Source: Devosia sp. ZB163
GTDB lineage: Bacteria; Pseudomonadota; Alphaproteobacteria; Rhizobiales; Devosiaceae
Length of the DNA stretch: 64,000 nucleotides
Direction: 5' to 3'
NCBI RefSeq assembly: GCF_028613635.1
Contig: NZ_JAQRMY010000001.1
Coordinates: 1,158,331 to 1,222,330, forward strand
The notes beneath the pieces were generated by a model. That model did not search any database and was not told the origin of the DNA. It saw nothing but the letters and a program-made list of their open reading frames with translations. Positions 42,593-51,645 of this stretch are shown here, one piece after another (the stretch's first letter is position 1; each line of letters opens with the position of its first letter). The position numbers were made by a program, and so were the translations under genes.

Positions 42593-42611
42593 GCCGGACG
42601 CGTAGTCCGGC
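42593..42611 (+). terminator. Hairpin after cspA
   Basis: GCCGGAC and GTCCGGC form a perfect 7-bp stem with a 5-nt loop shortly after the cspA stop; no T-run, so read-through is likely. Confidence 0.4.
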
Positions 42612-42669
42612 CTGAACGCACAGTGCGCGGCTGCCCATCGGCTGCGCCCTGTCGTCACGAGGAGATGAC

Positions 42670-42921
42670 ATGACGCACCAGTACGCCGTGGGGCAGATGC
42701 TCGAGATGCGATCGTCGCCCACCAACTCACGCCGGGCCGGCCCATGCGAAGTGGTGTTCCGCCTGCCGCATGATAGCGGCCCGCTGCTTTACCGGGTACG
42801 CCCCGTCAACGACAGGGTCGAGCGCGTCGTCGCCGAAGCTGATCTCTTCGCCAGCACCGAACCGAGGCCCGATGTAGCCATGGTCGTGCCGGCATTCACG
42901 ATCGCGATCTCCCGGCGATAG
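42670..42921 (+). CDS. Small hypothetical protein (83 aa)
   Basis: Strong ribosome site (GAGGAG, 5 nt before ATG). The sequence forms a small beta-rich domain (YAVGQMLEMRSS, PCEVVFRLPHDSGPLLYRVR, ERVVAEADLF), similar in style to small rhizobial regulators or RNA-binding proteins found near cspA, but not recognised. Lies 88 bp after cspA in the same direction. Confidence 0.7.
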   Translation: MTHQYAVGQMLEMRSSPTNSRRAGPCEVVFRLPHDSGPLLYRVRPVNDRVERVVAEADLFASTEPRPDVAMVVPAFTIAISRR

Positions 42922-42985
42922 CTCGGAGTTCGTCGCACGCGGCTTCTGCCGCAAGAGGTCGGCAGGTGCCGACGGAAAGACTTCA

Positions 42986-43216
42986 TTGATACTGCATTCA
43001 TTCGCTGCTCCCGGAAAGCTGTTCCTGGGCAGTGACGTCGACACGGCGTTGGCCCAAGGGCCGCGCACCTTTCGGACGGCAGCCAACGCCATCCGCTTCG
43101 CGATGGAGCACGCTGCTCCGGTCAGCCTTCGGGGCGCCATGCTGATTGTCGGCAAGCGCTCTTACGGCCCGGACCAGATCAGGTCTCTGCATCGCGCCCT
43201 GCCACAGCCCACCTGA
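42986..43216 (+). CDS. Small hypothetical protein (76 aa)
   Basis: Starts at TTG 42986 with GGAAAG upstream. The pattern FRTAANAIRFAMEHA, LRGAMLIVGKRSYGPDQIRSLH is like a widespread short rhizobial hypothetical with an F-R-T-A-x-x-A-I-R-F-A signature. Function unknown. It lies in the cspA-rpsU block. Confidence 0.6.
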   Translation: MILHSFAAPGKLFLGSDVDTALAQGPRTFRTAANAIRFAMEHAAPVSLRGAMLIVGKRSYGPDQIRSLHRALPQPT

Positions 43217-43258
43217 ATCCCGCTCGGCCCTGCCGACGACGAAAAGATTGGAAGCCAT

Positions 43259-43513
43259 TTGCAAGTCATGGTTCGCGACAACAATGTCGATCAGGCGCTT
43301 CGCGTCCTCAAGAAGCGACTCCAGCGAGAGGGCGTCTTTCGCGAGATGAAAATGCGAAAGTACTACGAGAAGCCGTCCGAAGAGCGGGTACGCGAGAAGG
43401 CCGAAGCGGTTCGGCGGAGCCGGAAGGCTGCACGGAAGCAGGCCATTCGGGAAGGGCTGATCGCTGCCCCCAAGCCGCGTGCAGGGGCCACGACCAGGGG
43501 GGCCTCGCGGTAG
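43259..43513 (+). CDS. rpsU: 30S ribosomal protein S21
   Basis: An 84-residue S21: [20 protein letters not shown], then [20 protein letters not shown] and a basic tail. S21 helps base-pairing of mRNA with the 16S 3' end. The start is TTG 43259, because the conserved residues before MVRDNN are encoded in frame and GGAAG lies upstream; ATG 43268 would cut them off. The genome probably has another rpsU, and this copy with cspA may be stress-linked (inference). Confidence 0.92.
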   Translation: MQVMVRDNNVDQALRVLKKRLQREGVFREMKMRKYYEKPSEERVREKAEAVRRSRKAARKQAIREGLIAAPKPRAGATTRGASR

Positions 43514-43637
43514 TCGCAAGGGGCCGCACAAATCGGTACTGGAGCGCGCCTTTGAATTGGCGCGCTCGGGGCGCTTTGAGAAGGCCGGCGAGGTGAAGCT
43601 AGCCGTCGCGGTCGAAGGACCGCCGGCAACTCGATGA
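43479..43637 (+). CDS. Possible small gene overlapping rpsU 3' end (52 aa)
   Basis: GTG 43479 opens a frame that continues past rpsU: ...[20 protein letters not shown] then [20 protein letters not shown]. The [20 protein letters not shown] part looks like a real helical protein segment. The start is uncertain. Confidence 0.35.
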   Translation: MQGPRPGGPRGSRKGPHKSVLERAFELARSGRFEKAGEVKLAVAVEGPPATR

Positions 43638-43857
43638 CCCTTCGTTGACCCCTGAGCAGGCAACCCAAGAAGCTGCCGCCCGTTGCCGCATCCGTTCGTG
43701 CCGGCTGCCTCAGTGTCGATGCGATCGGTGCCGCCCTGAAAGCCGGTACCAACTGCGGCTCCTGTCACCCGGAGATCCGCAGGCATATCGAGGATACCGT
43801 TTCAGTGCCGACCAGCTGACGCATGAGCCACTTGCTGCCGACCCGCGCCAGCGAGCC

Positions 43858-44205
43858 TCAGTTCCCGAACCAGCCGTCCTTCAGGTAGCGCATGTACTCG
43901 AAGATGGCGCCGTGCTTGCGCACGAACACCACTTCGAGGAAGTCGCCGACGATGAAGGGAGGGATCAGGATCTCGACTCCCTCGGCCTCCAGGTGCGGCT
44001 TGAGGTCCTTGACCCGGTAAGCGACGTGCGGGTTGTAGCGCACGGCGTCCGGCACGGTGCTGTCGTCACGGTAGCGCAGGAACTCGATGTGCTCGGGGTG
44101 GTTGCGGGGATTGGTGACCCAGATCTTGCTGGCCTCGACCCAATCCTCCTGCGGCTGTTCTTTCGTCGTGGTGATGCCGACGTGATCGAACTCGAAATCC
44201 GACAT
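43858..44205 (-). CDS. VOC-superfamily (glyoxalase-like) protein
   Basis: A 115-residue vicinal-oxygen-chelate protein: MSDFEFDHVGITTT with the first metal His, HPEHIEFLRY in the middle, and VFVRKHGAIFEYMRYL with the last Glu. These enzymes use a metal for isomerisation, epimerisation or C-C cleavage. Its ATG shares one base with the stop of the Gfo/Idh gene, so the two are translated together. It is the last gene of the cluster that runs from the ABC ATPase at 51.36 kb. Confidence 0.82.
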   Translation of the reverse strand: MSDFEFDHVGITTTKEQPQEDWVEASKIWVTNPRNHPEHIEFLRYRDDSTVPDAVRYNPHVAYRVKDLKPHLEAEGVEILIPPFIVGDFLEVVFVRKHGAIFEYMRYLKDGWFGN

Positions 44206-45206
44206 CAGCCGATCCTCACCACATTGCCGGTGCGAGCCGACTCTTCGGCAGCGAGCGTCGCCTCAAGGGCAGCCGTCGCATCCTCGGGCGTGCCGATGGT
44301 CACCTTTCCGCCGCTGAGAGCGGTGGAGGTGAAGTAGGTGAACTCATCGCGCAGCGCGCCGCCACGAACGCCATCGAACATCGGCCAGTAGGTGGTGTCG
44401 GGCGAGTGCAGCTTGTTGCCGTCGACGATGCCGAGGTTGGGGAAGGTATCTTGGATGTGGATGATGCCTTCGGTGCCGATGATCGACATCCGCTCATCGA
44501 TGTCGAAGGGCGTCTTCTCGGGCATGCACCAGACCGTCTCCAGCGTCGCCGACGCGCCGCCCTTGAAGCGGTACATGGTCTGGCCGATGTCGGGGTGCTT
44601 GAGGCCGCGCACGTCGACCGTCTGCGCGTAGGTCGAGGCGACGGTGTCGCCTGTGAACCAGAGCATGATGTCGGTATCGTGGATGGCGTCGCCGACGATC
44701 GGGCCGATCTTGTTGAGGATCGTCGGGGTCCACGCGGCCGGGATGTTGCGGCGCGAGGACAGCGCGACGATCTTGCCGATACGGCCTTCGTCGATGGCCT
44801 GTTTGGCCATGCGGTAGCGCGGATTGAAACGGACGACATGGCCGATGAACAGGATGCCCTTGGCCCCCTTGGAGGCGGCGGTGATCTTGCGCGCGTCCGC
44901 GACGGTCGAGGCGATGGGCTTTTCGAGGAAGACGTGCTTGCCGGCCTTCAGCGCGGCAATGGCGGGCTCGGTATGCTGGTCCCACATGGTGCAGATCGAG
45001 ACCGCATCGATCTCTGGATCGGCCAGCATGTCGTTGTAGTCGCGATAGAGCTTCTTGACGCCGAACTTTTCGCCCATTGCGGCGAGCCGATCGGGCGTGC
45101 GGGTGCACAGGGCCGCAAGTTCGAGATTGGGAATGCCGGCGATGGTCTCGGCGTGGATCTCGCCGAACCAGCCAAGGCCGATAATGCCGATACGCAGACG
45201 GTCCAT
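44205..45206 (-). CDS. Gfo/Idh/MocA oxidoreductase 1
   Basis: A 333-residue NAD(P)-dependent oxidoreductase. The Rossmann start MDRLRIGIIGLGWFGEIHAE is typical, and the EKP motif is present (HVFLEKPIAS) with the catalytic-type region GDAIHDTDIMLWFTGD. Members act on sugars, inositols and 3-keto-glycosides. One base overlap with the VOC gene and 13 bp from the SDR gene place it inside the operon. The substrate is not deducible. Confidence 0.9.
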   Translation of the reverse strand: MDRLRIGIIGLGWFGEIHAETIAGIPNLELAALCTRTPDRLAAMGEKFGVKKLYRDYNDMLADPEIDAVSICTMWDQHTEPAIAALKAGKHVFLEKPIASTVADARKITAASKGAKGILFIGHVVRFNPRYRMAKQAIDEGRIGKIVALSSRRNIPAAWTPTILNKIGPIVGDAIHDTDIMLWFTGDTVASTYAQTVDVRGLKHPDIGQTMYRFKGGASATLETVWCMPEKTPFDIDERMSIIGTEGIIHIQDTFPNLGIVDGNKLHSPDTTYWPMFDGVRGGALRDEFTYFTSTALSGGKVTIGTPEDATAALEATLAAEESARTGNVVRIG

Positions 45207-45219
45207 TCTTCGTTTCCTC

Positions 45220-45987
45220 CTAGAAATCCTCGAGCGTCAGCTCCCGCGCCATGACGATGTTGCCGGCCGTCAGTCCGCAATCCACGGGGATCGCCGCGCC
45301 GGTGATGGCGCTGGCGGCATCAGAGGCGAGGAAGGCGATGACGCGCGCCACCTCGTAGGGTTCGACGATGCGGCCGAGCGGATACCAGCGCTCGAGCGTC
45401 TTGAGCACGTTGGGGTCCTTGGCCTTGCGCTCGTCCCAGGCAGGGGTGCGCACCGTGCCGGGCAGGACGATGTTCGCGCGGATGCCGTAGCGGCCATATT
45501 CCTGCGCGATCGAGCGGGTCAGCGAGATCATGCCGGCTTTTGCGGCGCTGTAGGCCGGGTCGCCCAGTGCCGAGAGGCCGTTGACCGAACCGACGGTGAC
45601 GATGCTGCCTGAGCGACGCTCGACCATCTGTGGCAGCACCGCGTGCGCACAGGCATGGGCGCCGTTGAGGTTGGCCGCGATATCGGCTGCCCACCCCGCC
45701 GGATCGGTTTTCGCCGCCGTGTGGTGGTTCGACACGCCGGCATTGTTGATCAAGAGGTGGACGTCGCCGAAGCCGGCAAAGGCGACCTCGATCGCTGCGG
45801 CATCGGCGAGGTCGACCACGGCAGTCGTGTGGGCGATACCCTTCGCGACGAGGTCGTGCACCCGTTCGCTGCGGTCGATCGCAGCAATCCGGGCTCCCTC
45901 TTCCGAAAAGAAGCGGCAGAGCCACTGGCCGATGCCACCGGCAGCGCCGGTGATGGCGATGGTCTTGCCGGCGAACTGTCCGCTCAT
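45220..45987 (-). CDS. Short-chain dehydrogenase/reductase 1
   Basis: A 255-residue classical SDR: TGAAGGIG cofactor motif, NNAGVS, and a Ser/Tyr/Lys triad with YSAAKAG. It ends in a longer C-terminal tail (NIVMARELTLEDF). The likely role is oxidation of an alcohol in the same pathway as the two Gfo/Idh enzymes. 12 bp separate it from the amidohydrolase stop. Confidence 0.92.
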   Translation of the reverse strand: MSGQFAGKTIAITGAAGGIGQWLCRFFSEEGARIAAIDRSERVHDLVAKGIAHTTAVVDLADAAAIEVAFAGFGDVHLLINNAGVSNHHTAAKTDPAGWAADIAANLNGAHACAHAVLPQMVERRSGSIVTVGSVNGLSALGDPAYSAAKAGMISLTRSIAQEYGRYGIRANIVLPGTVRTPAWDERKAKDPNVLKTLERWYPLGRIVEPYEVARVIAFLASDAASAITGAAIPVDCGLTAGNIVMARELTLEDF

Positions 45988-45999
45988 GCGCCCTGGTCC

Positions 46000-47205
46000 C
46001 TAGTGCGAGTGATGGCCGCCGATGAGGAAGGTCTCCTCGAACGGCCGGCGGCTGACTTCCATGCTCTTGCCGTCGAGATAGACGGCCATCGGCTGCAGCA
46101 GTGTCGAGCCCTGACGCTGCGTGCCGACCACATCGGTGAACACGTAGTCGCTCCTGTACTCGCGCAGCACCGCGATATCGGCGGGGGCACCGACCCCCAG
46201 GTGTCCGAGGTCGGGACGGCGGATGGCGAGGGCAGGGCGGCTCGTCGACATGCCGATCACCTCGGCGACCGAGAGGCCGCAGTTGAGCAGCTTGCTCATC
46301 GTGTGCAGCAGGTCGTAGCCCGGGCCCTCGACGGCGATGACGTGCACGTCCGACGAGATCAGGTCCGGCTTGAACCCGTCCCTGAGCGCCGCCTCGGCGG
46401 TGTCGTAGCCGAACGCGCCCATGCCATGCGCGATGTCGAACAGCACGCCGCGCTCGCGCGCTTTCCACACCGCATCCAGCACCTTGCCGTCGGGCCCGAT
46501 CGCCGAGTTCGGCTCGGGGCGGTAGCAGTGGGTGAGAATGTCGCCCGGGCGCAGCATGTCGACGACGTCGGAATAGCTCGGCGGCGGGTGGCCGATATGG
46601 GTCATCAGCGGCAGGTCGACGGCGTTGGCAGCTTCGAGCGCCAGTTCCAGCGCACCGAGGCCGAGGTCGCCGGTGACGATGCCGCCGATGCGCACCTTCA
46701 CGCCGACGATGCGGTCTCGATTGGCCTCGACCTTTTCGACGCAGCGGTGCACCGGCAGCATGGCGCGCGCCGTCGCCTCGCCAATCGAGACGTCCTTGTC
46801 GAACCCGAAGATGCCGGGGAAGGAAATGTTGAGGAAGGCGAGGATCCGGTACGGCGACGGGATCATCACGTAGTCGCGGAAGCCGTCATAGTTGCCGGCG
46901 CCGGCGCTGCCCGCATCGATCAGCGTGGTGCAGGCCGAACGGCGCGCAATGAAACCCGGGTCGACGCTCAGCGAGGTCGCCTTGTGGTAGACGTGCGTGT
47001 GGATGTCGATCAGCCCCGGCGCGACAATCGAGCCGGCGACGTCGCTGACCCTGGCTCCGGCCGGATCGATCGAGGGCGCTACCGCGGCGATCTTGCCGGA
47101 CTTGATGGCGACGTCGAGCTGGCCGTCGACGCCGTTGCGCTCGTCGATGACGCGCCCGCCCTTGAGGACGAGGTCGTATTTCGGCTGGTTGGCAGGTCCA
47201 GGCAT
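46000..47205 (-). CDS. Amidohydrolase/deacetylase-family metallohydrolase (COG3964 type)
   Basis: A 401-residue TIM-barrel hydrolase of the amidohydrolase superfamily with dihydroorotase-like metal sites: HTHVYH, the candidate carboxylated Lys in GVKVRIGG, THIGH, THCYR and SSDVH. The studied COG3964 relative Atu3266 was reported to hydrolyse acetylated alpha-hydroxy acids such as acetyl-R-mandelate rather than dihydroorotate. Here the substrate is unknown, but removal of an acyl group before oxidation by the neighbours would make sense. ATG 47205 follows GGAGG. Confidence 0.88.
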   Translation of the reverse strand: MPGPANQPKYDLVLKGGRVIDERNGVDGQLDVAIKSGKIAAVAPSIDPAGARVSDVAGSIVAPGLIDIHTHVYHKATSLSVDPGFIARRSACTTLIDAGSAGAGNYDGFRDYVMIPSPYRILAFLNISFPGIFGFDKDVSIGEATARAMLPVHRCVEKVEANRDRIVGVKVRIGGIVTGDLGLGALELALEAANAVDLPLMTHIGHPPPSYSDVVDMLRPGDILTHCYRPEPNSAIGPDGKVLDAVWKARERGVLFDIAHGMGAFGYDTAEAALRDGFKPDLISSDVHVIAVEGPGYDLLHTMSKLLNCGLSVAEVIGMSTSRPALAIRRPDLGHLGVGAPADIAVLREYRSDYVFTDVVGTQRQGSTLLQPMAVYLDGKSMEVSRRPFEETFLIGGHHSH

Positions 47206-47282
47206 GGGAGCCTCCGGGGTGAGCGAGGCCCTGCGGCGGACCTGCCGGGCCGCCGCCGAAACGCGCTGCAACGTTGTGGGGG

Positions 47283-48362
47283 TCAGGCGAGCTCTACGAC
47301 ACGCTTCTCGTTGATGCTCTGCTCTGCGGCGAGAACGATGCGGAGGCTGTTCACCGCGGCATCCATCGAGTCGGACAGGTCGATGTCCTCCTGGATCGCC
47401 TTGAGGAAGAAGGCCTGCTCGCGATCGCACAGGTCCTGGTGACCCGGCTCGTCGGTCATGGTGAAGATCTCGTCCTTCTTCACGAAGCTCTTGTCGCCCG
47501 GCGCCACCTCGGCGTGGTGGTACTGGATGGCGTCGGTCTTGGTGTGCTGGTCGATGTTGGAGGAGTCCGAGACGCCGTCCTTGTGGTCGTGCGGGTTGGG
47601 CACGATGGAAACGGCGCCCTTGGGGCCCACCACGTCCTTCACGAAGTACGCGACCTCGCTCATCATCGGGCCCCAGCCGGCTTCGTACCAGCCGACAGAG
47701 CCGTCATCGAAGGTGACATGCAGGTGACCGTAGTTCGGCTTGTCGGCCTCGGCCCACAGATGTGCGCCGATACCGTGCACCCGCACCGGCTTGGCGCCGG
47801 TCAGCTGGCACATGACGTCGACATAGTGCACGCCGCAATCGACGATCGGGATCAGCGAGTCGATCAGGTTCTTGTGCCAGTCATAGGTGGGGCCGCCGGA
47901 CTGCTGGTTGAGGTTGAGGCGCATCACCAGCGGCTTGCCGAGCGTCTGGCCCAGCTCGATGAATTTCATCCAGCTCGGGTGCACGCGCAGGATGTAGCCG
48001 AGCACGAGCTTGCGGTTCTTCGCCCGCGCCGTCGCGACCACCTTCTCTGCATCCTCGATATTGGTCGCGATCGGCTTTTCCATGAAGACGTGCGCGCCCG
48101 CGTTCATCGCCTTGATGGCGTATTCGGCGTGGCTGTTGGGCCAGGAATTGATCGACACCGCGTCGGGGCGGGTAACGGCGAGAGCTTCGTCGAAATCCTC
48201 GAACAGCGGATAGCCCTGCAGCTCATCGGGGACCGGCTTGGACTTGGCCGTGCGGCTCATGATGCCGACGATCTCGAACCCCGGATTGCGATGATAGGCG
48301 CTCGCATGGGACTTGCCCATGTTGCCCAGCCCCACCACCAGCACGCGCACCTTGTCAGCCAT
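47283..48362 (-). CDS. Gfo/Idh/MocA oxidoreductase 2
   Basis: A 359-residue second member of the family in the same operon: VRVLVVGLGNMGKSHASAYH, the EKP motif (HVFMEKPIAT) and GYILRVHPSW. It carries a long His-rich insert (NPHDHKDGVSDSSNIDQHTK) not seen in the first. Two different Gfo/Idh enzymes beside an SDR suggest stepwise oxidation and reduction of one carbon skeleton. Confidence 0.88.
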   Translation of the reverse strand: MADKVRVLVVGLGNMGKSHASAYHRNPGFEIVGIMSRTAKSKPVPDELQGYPLFEDFDEALAVTRPDAVSINSWPNSHAEYAIKAMNAGAHVFMEKPIATNIEDAEKVVATARAKNRKLVLGYILRVHPSWMKFIELGQTLGKPLVMRLNLNQQSGGPTYDWHKNLIDSLIPIVDCGVHYVDVMCQLTGAKPVRVHGIGAHLWAEADKPNYGHLHVTFDDGSVGWYEAGWGPMMSEVAYFVKDVVGPKGAVSIVPNPHDHKDGVSDSSNIDQHTKTDAIQYHHAEVAPGDKSFVKKDEIFTMTDEPGHQDLCDREQAFFLKAIQEDIDLSDSMDAAVNSLRIVLAAEQSINEKRVVELA

Positions 48363-48429
48363 CCGGCCCTCCCCGTTGTCTTGTTGTCTGCAAAGACGCG
48401 GGCGGCGCGTTGGCCGCCCGCTTCAGTGG

Positions 48430-49590
48430 TCAGGCGATGGCCTGGTCGAACAGCTTGGCCTTGACGGCCTCGATGTCGACGGCAGCCAGATCGGCCGGCA
48501 GCTCGACGGCGAGCGCGTCGGCCTTGACCTTTTCGTGGTCGAAGTCGTTGGCGGCCGCGATGCAGTCGTTGGTGACGACGTCCTCGGCCTTGATCGGCGC
48601 CTTGACCTGGCCGAGCTCGTGGACCTTGTCGAAGAAGGTCTGCCAGGCGGCCATGTCATGGTGGCCCCAGCCCGCGCGCTTGGACATGTCGCCACGCACC
48701 ACGTTGAGGTTCTGCAGCATAGACATGGCGCCCTGCTCAGGGCCGTTGGCCGCCGCGACCGACGGGAACTGCTCGAACACGGCATGCACCGCGGCCATCG
48801 GGTTCTGGTAGGAGGCCTCGAGGCCCATCGACCAGGCGCGCAGGTACTTGTCGAGGAACGCCTTCTTGTCCGGGTCCTCGAGGTCGGCAGCGCGCACCAC
48901 GTAGGTGTTCGCGAACAGCGGCGAGCGCTGCACGCCAAGCCAGTACTCGAAATCGAGCCCGGTCGAGATCCACTCGGCGCGCAGGCCTTCCCAGGCGAGG
49001 GCGGCATCGCCCTGGCCGGCGGCGAGCGCCGTGCCCCAGGTCGGCCAGCCGGCTTCGACATACTTCACCTTGGTGATGTCGACGCCGTGCACGGCCAGCA
49101 TCGGATCAACGATCGACTGCCAGGCGGCCGAGCCGAGCAGGATCGTCTTGCCTTCGAGTTGCTTCAGGTCGTTGGTGCCTTCGCCCTTGCGGAAGGCGAG
49201 GCTGAACGTGTCGAGCGCGCCCCAGTGGAAGGCGGACTTGAGCTTCATGCCGTTCTCGAGCGCGAACGAGAAGATGCCCGGGGAGGGGAAGCCCATGTCG
49301 GCCTGGCCGACATCGACGAACTTCACCGTCGCGGTGCCGTCGGACGGGCCGGGCTGCATGTCGACTTCGACGCCCAGGTCGTCGAAATAGCCGAGCTTCT
49401 TGCCCATCCAGAAACCGAAATCGTCGAGCACCTCGAGCGTGCCGCGCGGCGAGATCCAGGTGAACTTCGAGTACGGAGCCGCACTGGCGCGGCCGATCCC
49501 GCCCAATGCCGTCGCGGTGACGACACCGGCGGCGGAAACCTGAAGGAAGGTGCGGCGGCTCATGCCACCGGGAAGCGCTAACCTAACCAT
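48430..49590 (-). CDS. ABC transporter substrate-binding protein (SsuA/TauA/NMT1-like)
   Basis: A 386-residue exported binding protein. The N-terminus has a Tat signal (MSRRTFLQVSAAGVVTATAL), with ATG 49590 behind AGGGGTAGACA or ATG 49563 as alternatives. The body resembles SsuA/NMT1 proteins (YFDDLGVEVDMQPGPSDG, VKFVDVGQADMGF). These bind sulfonates, thiamine precursors, or other organic anions. With the permease and ATPase it forms one importer. Confidence 0.87.
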   Translation of the reverse strand: MVRLALPGGMSRRTFLQVSAAGVVTATALGGIGRASAAPYSKFTWISPRGTLEVLDDFGFWMGKKLGYFDDLGVEVDMQPGPSDGTATVKFVDVGQADMGFPSPGIFSFALENGMKLKSAFHWGALDTFSLAFRKGEGTNDLKQLEGKTILLGSAAWQSIVDPMLAVHGVDITKVKYVEAGWPTWGTALAAGQGDAALAWEGLRAEWISTGLDFEYWLGVQRSPLFANTYVVRAADLEDPDKKAFLDKYLRAWSMGLEASYQNPMAAVHAVFEQFPSVAAANGPEQGAMSMLQNLNVVRGDMSKRAGWGHHDMAAWQTFFDKVHELGQVKAPIKAEDVVTNDCIAAANDFDHEKVKADALAVELPADLAAVDIEAVKAKLFDQAIA

Positions 49591-49659
49591 TGTCTACCCC
49601 TGTATGATGGTTCGTTTGTAGTCCCTTGGTCCGTCGCGTCCCTCCACGACGGGTTGGTC

Positions 49660-50505
49660 TCAGGCCTCCCAACTCGCGAACTTCTTCCCGAGCAGGAAGA
49701 AGAGCACGTAGATCAGGATGCCCAGAAGCGAGAGGATCAGGACCACAGCGAAGAACTGCGGCATCTGGATCATCGAAGAATAGGAGGTGAGCCGGTTGCC
49801 CAGCCCGAAGCCACCGCCGACCATTTCGGCGCCGACCGCGGTGAGCAGCCCGAAGATCGAGCCGACCATCAGGCCGACGAAGATCATCGGCAGCGCCATG
49901 GGCGCCCGTACCTTCCAGAAGATCTGCAGCGTCGAGGCGCCATAGGAGCGCGCCAGCGCGATCTTGCCACTGTCGACGCGGCGGAAGCCGGTCGCGGCGT
50001 TGATCATCACCATCGGGCCCGAGGCCAGCGCCACGGCGATGATGCGCGGCTCGTAGCCGAAGCCGAAGCGCAGGATCAGCAGCGGCACCAGCGCCAGCAT
50101 CGGCGTCGTCACGAGCAGCAGGATATAGGGGGTGATGATCTTTTCGGCGAACGGGAACTGGGTGATCACCGCAGCGAGGATCAGGCCGATTGTCGCGCCG
50201 ATGGCGAAGCCGCTCAGCAGTTCGACGAGCGTGTGCCCAAGGTGCGGCAGGATGAGGTGAAAGTCCGTCACCAGCGCCACCGCGATCTCGCTGGGCTTGG
50301 GCAACACGTATTGCGGCACCTGGAATAGGTTGAGCAGCAGTTCCGTGCCGCCGATGATGACCACCGCGACCAGCACGATCGCCAGCACCTCGCGCAGCGA
50401 GCGGATGCCTGGCCCGGCGGCCAGCGCCGACATGCCGCCGCTGATGCCGACCTCGCCGGTCGCGCCGCCGCGCTTGAACTCGGGAATGGCGTCGGTTTCG
50501 CTCAC
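49660..50505 (-). CDS. ABC transporter permease (SsuC/TauC-like)
   Basis: A 281-residue inner-membrane permease with a 35-residue soluble N-terminus, about six hydrophobic segments and the EAA-type loop (ARSYGASTLQIFWKVRAPMA). GTG 50505 lies 8 bp after the ATPase stop; the open frame before it is within the ATPase gene. It ends LGKKFASWEA. Confidence 0.88.
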   Translation of the reverse strand: MSETDAIPEFKRGGATGEVGISGGMSALAAGPGIRSLREVLAIVLVAVVIIGGTELLLNLFQVPQYVLPKPSEIAVALVTDFHLILPHLGHTLVELLSGFAIGATIGLILAAVITQFPFAEKIITPYILLLVTTPMLALVPLLILRFGFGYEPRIIAVALASGPMVMINAATGFRRVDSGKIALARSYGASTLQIFWKVRAPMALPMIFVGLMVGSIFGLLTAVGAEMVGGGFGLGNRLTSYSSMIQMPQFFAVVLILSLLGILIYVLFFLLGKKFASWEA

Positions 50506-50512
50506 GGGATCC

Positions 50513-51358
50513 TCAAACGGAAGGCTGCGCGGGCTGGGCGATGGAGGGCCTGGCGTAGCGGCTCTGCTGCTCGCCAATGATCTCCATCTTGATGGTGTTG
50601 GTGAGGTCGAACACTTCCCTTGTCGCCATGATCTCCAGCGAGCGCGGCCGCGGGAAGGGAACCTCGTGGATGCTGGCAACCCGCCCCGGACGGGCGCTCA
50701 TCACCACGATGCGGTCCGACAGGAAGATCGCTTCCTCGATCGAGTGGGTGATGAGGACGATGGTGGTACGGGTGTCGAGCCAGATCTCCTCGACCATCTG
50801 GTTCATCTCTTCGCGCGTGAAGGCGTCGAGCGCACCGAACGGCTCGTCCATCAGGAGCACCGATGGCTTGAACGACAGCGCGCGCACCAGCGCGGCACGC
50901 TGCTGCATGCCGCCCGACAGCTCACGCGGAAACCGGCCGCCGAAGCCGCCGAGGCCGACGCGCTGCAGCAGGTCGTCGATCCAGGCGCGATCGGGTTTGG
51001 TGCCCTTGATCTCGAAGGGGAAATTGATGTTGGCGTCGAGGTTGCGCCAGGGCAGGAGGTTGGCGTCCTGGAACACCATGCCGATCTCGGGGCTCGGACC
51101 GTCCACCGGCGCGCCGTCGAGCAGCACCTGACCGGAGGTCAGCTTATGCAAGCCCGACATGGACCACAGCAGCGTGGTCTTGCCGCAACCGGACGGGCCC
51201 ACGATGGAGACAATTTCTCCAGCCCGGATGTCCAGCGAACAACTGTCGATCGCCAGCAGGTCACCTGATCGGGTATTGTATACCTTGGTGGCGTCCCTGA
51301 CGCGCAGCTTGGGCTGACTTGCGGCTCCTGACAATCGTCCCTCACGATTCGCGCCCAT
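50513..51358 (-). CDS. ABC transporter ATPase (SsuB/TauB-like)
   Basis: A 281-residue nucleotide-binding subunit: Walker A GPSGCGKTTLL, Q-loop region MVFQDANLLPW, signature LSGGMQQRAAL and Walker B LLMDEPFGALD, then the His switch (LITHS). It is the first gene of the minus-strand cluster and is divergent from the RpiR regulator at 51646. Confidence 0.93.
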   Translation of the reverse strand: MGANREGRLSGAASQPKLRVRDATKVYNTRSGDLLAIDSCSLDIRAGEIVSIVGPSGCGKTTLLWSMSGLHKLTSGQVLLDGAPVDGPSPEIGMVFQDANLLPWRNLDANINFPFEIKGTKPDRAWIDDLLQRVGLGGFGGRFPRELSGGMQQRAALVRALSFKPSVLLMDEPFGALDAFTREEMNQMVEEIWLDTRTTIVLITHSIEEAIFLSDRIVVMSARPGRVASIHEVPFPRPRSLEIMATREVFDLTNTIKMEIIGEQQSRYARPSIAQPAQPSV

Positions 51359-51645
51359 GCCGGCCGCTCCCCGGCGAGCTCCCTCAAGCCCGTCGTAAGC
51401 CGACGATCATAGTGTGTGACTAACCTACTTTTTCTGTCAAGCGACCAAAATGCGCTGCTGAGCAACATTGGCAGTATGCCCGAAAATCGGAGCTTACACG
51501 CCTTGATGGGTGTGTAAGTTTCCGACATATTGCGCTCTACTGTCCCTGTACGACGCGCTTGCAGGGGGCTGTGGGCGATTGAGTTCGTTAGATCCTGAAA
51601 AGCGGTGCTATAGGGCCCCGACTTCAAGCTGCGAAAGGCGCCCTT
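51359..51645. promoter_or_regulatory. Divergent promoter region with inverted repeat
   Basis: 287 bp between the importer operon and its probable regulator. CTTACAC (51493-51499) and GTGTAAG (51512-51518) form a 7-bp inverted repeat with a 12-bp spacer. That gives 19 bp between arm centres, about two helical turns, as expected for a dimeric or tetrameric RpiR protein. Confidence 0.55.

Noticed and set aside
45643-49581. Several plus-strand frames of 400-600 codons over the catabolic operon
   Set aside because: All are antisense to well-supported enzymes and have shadow-type composition.
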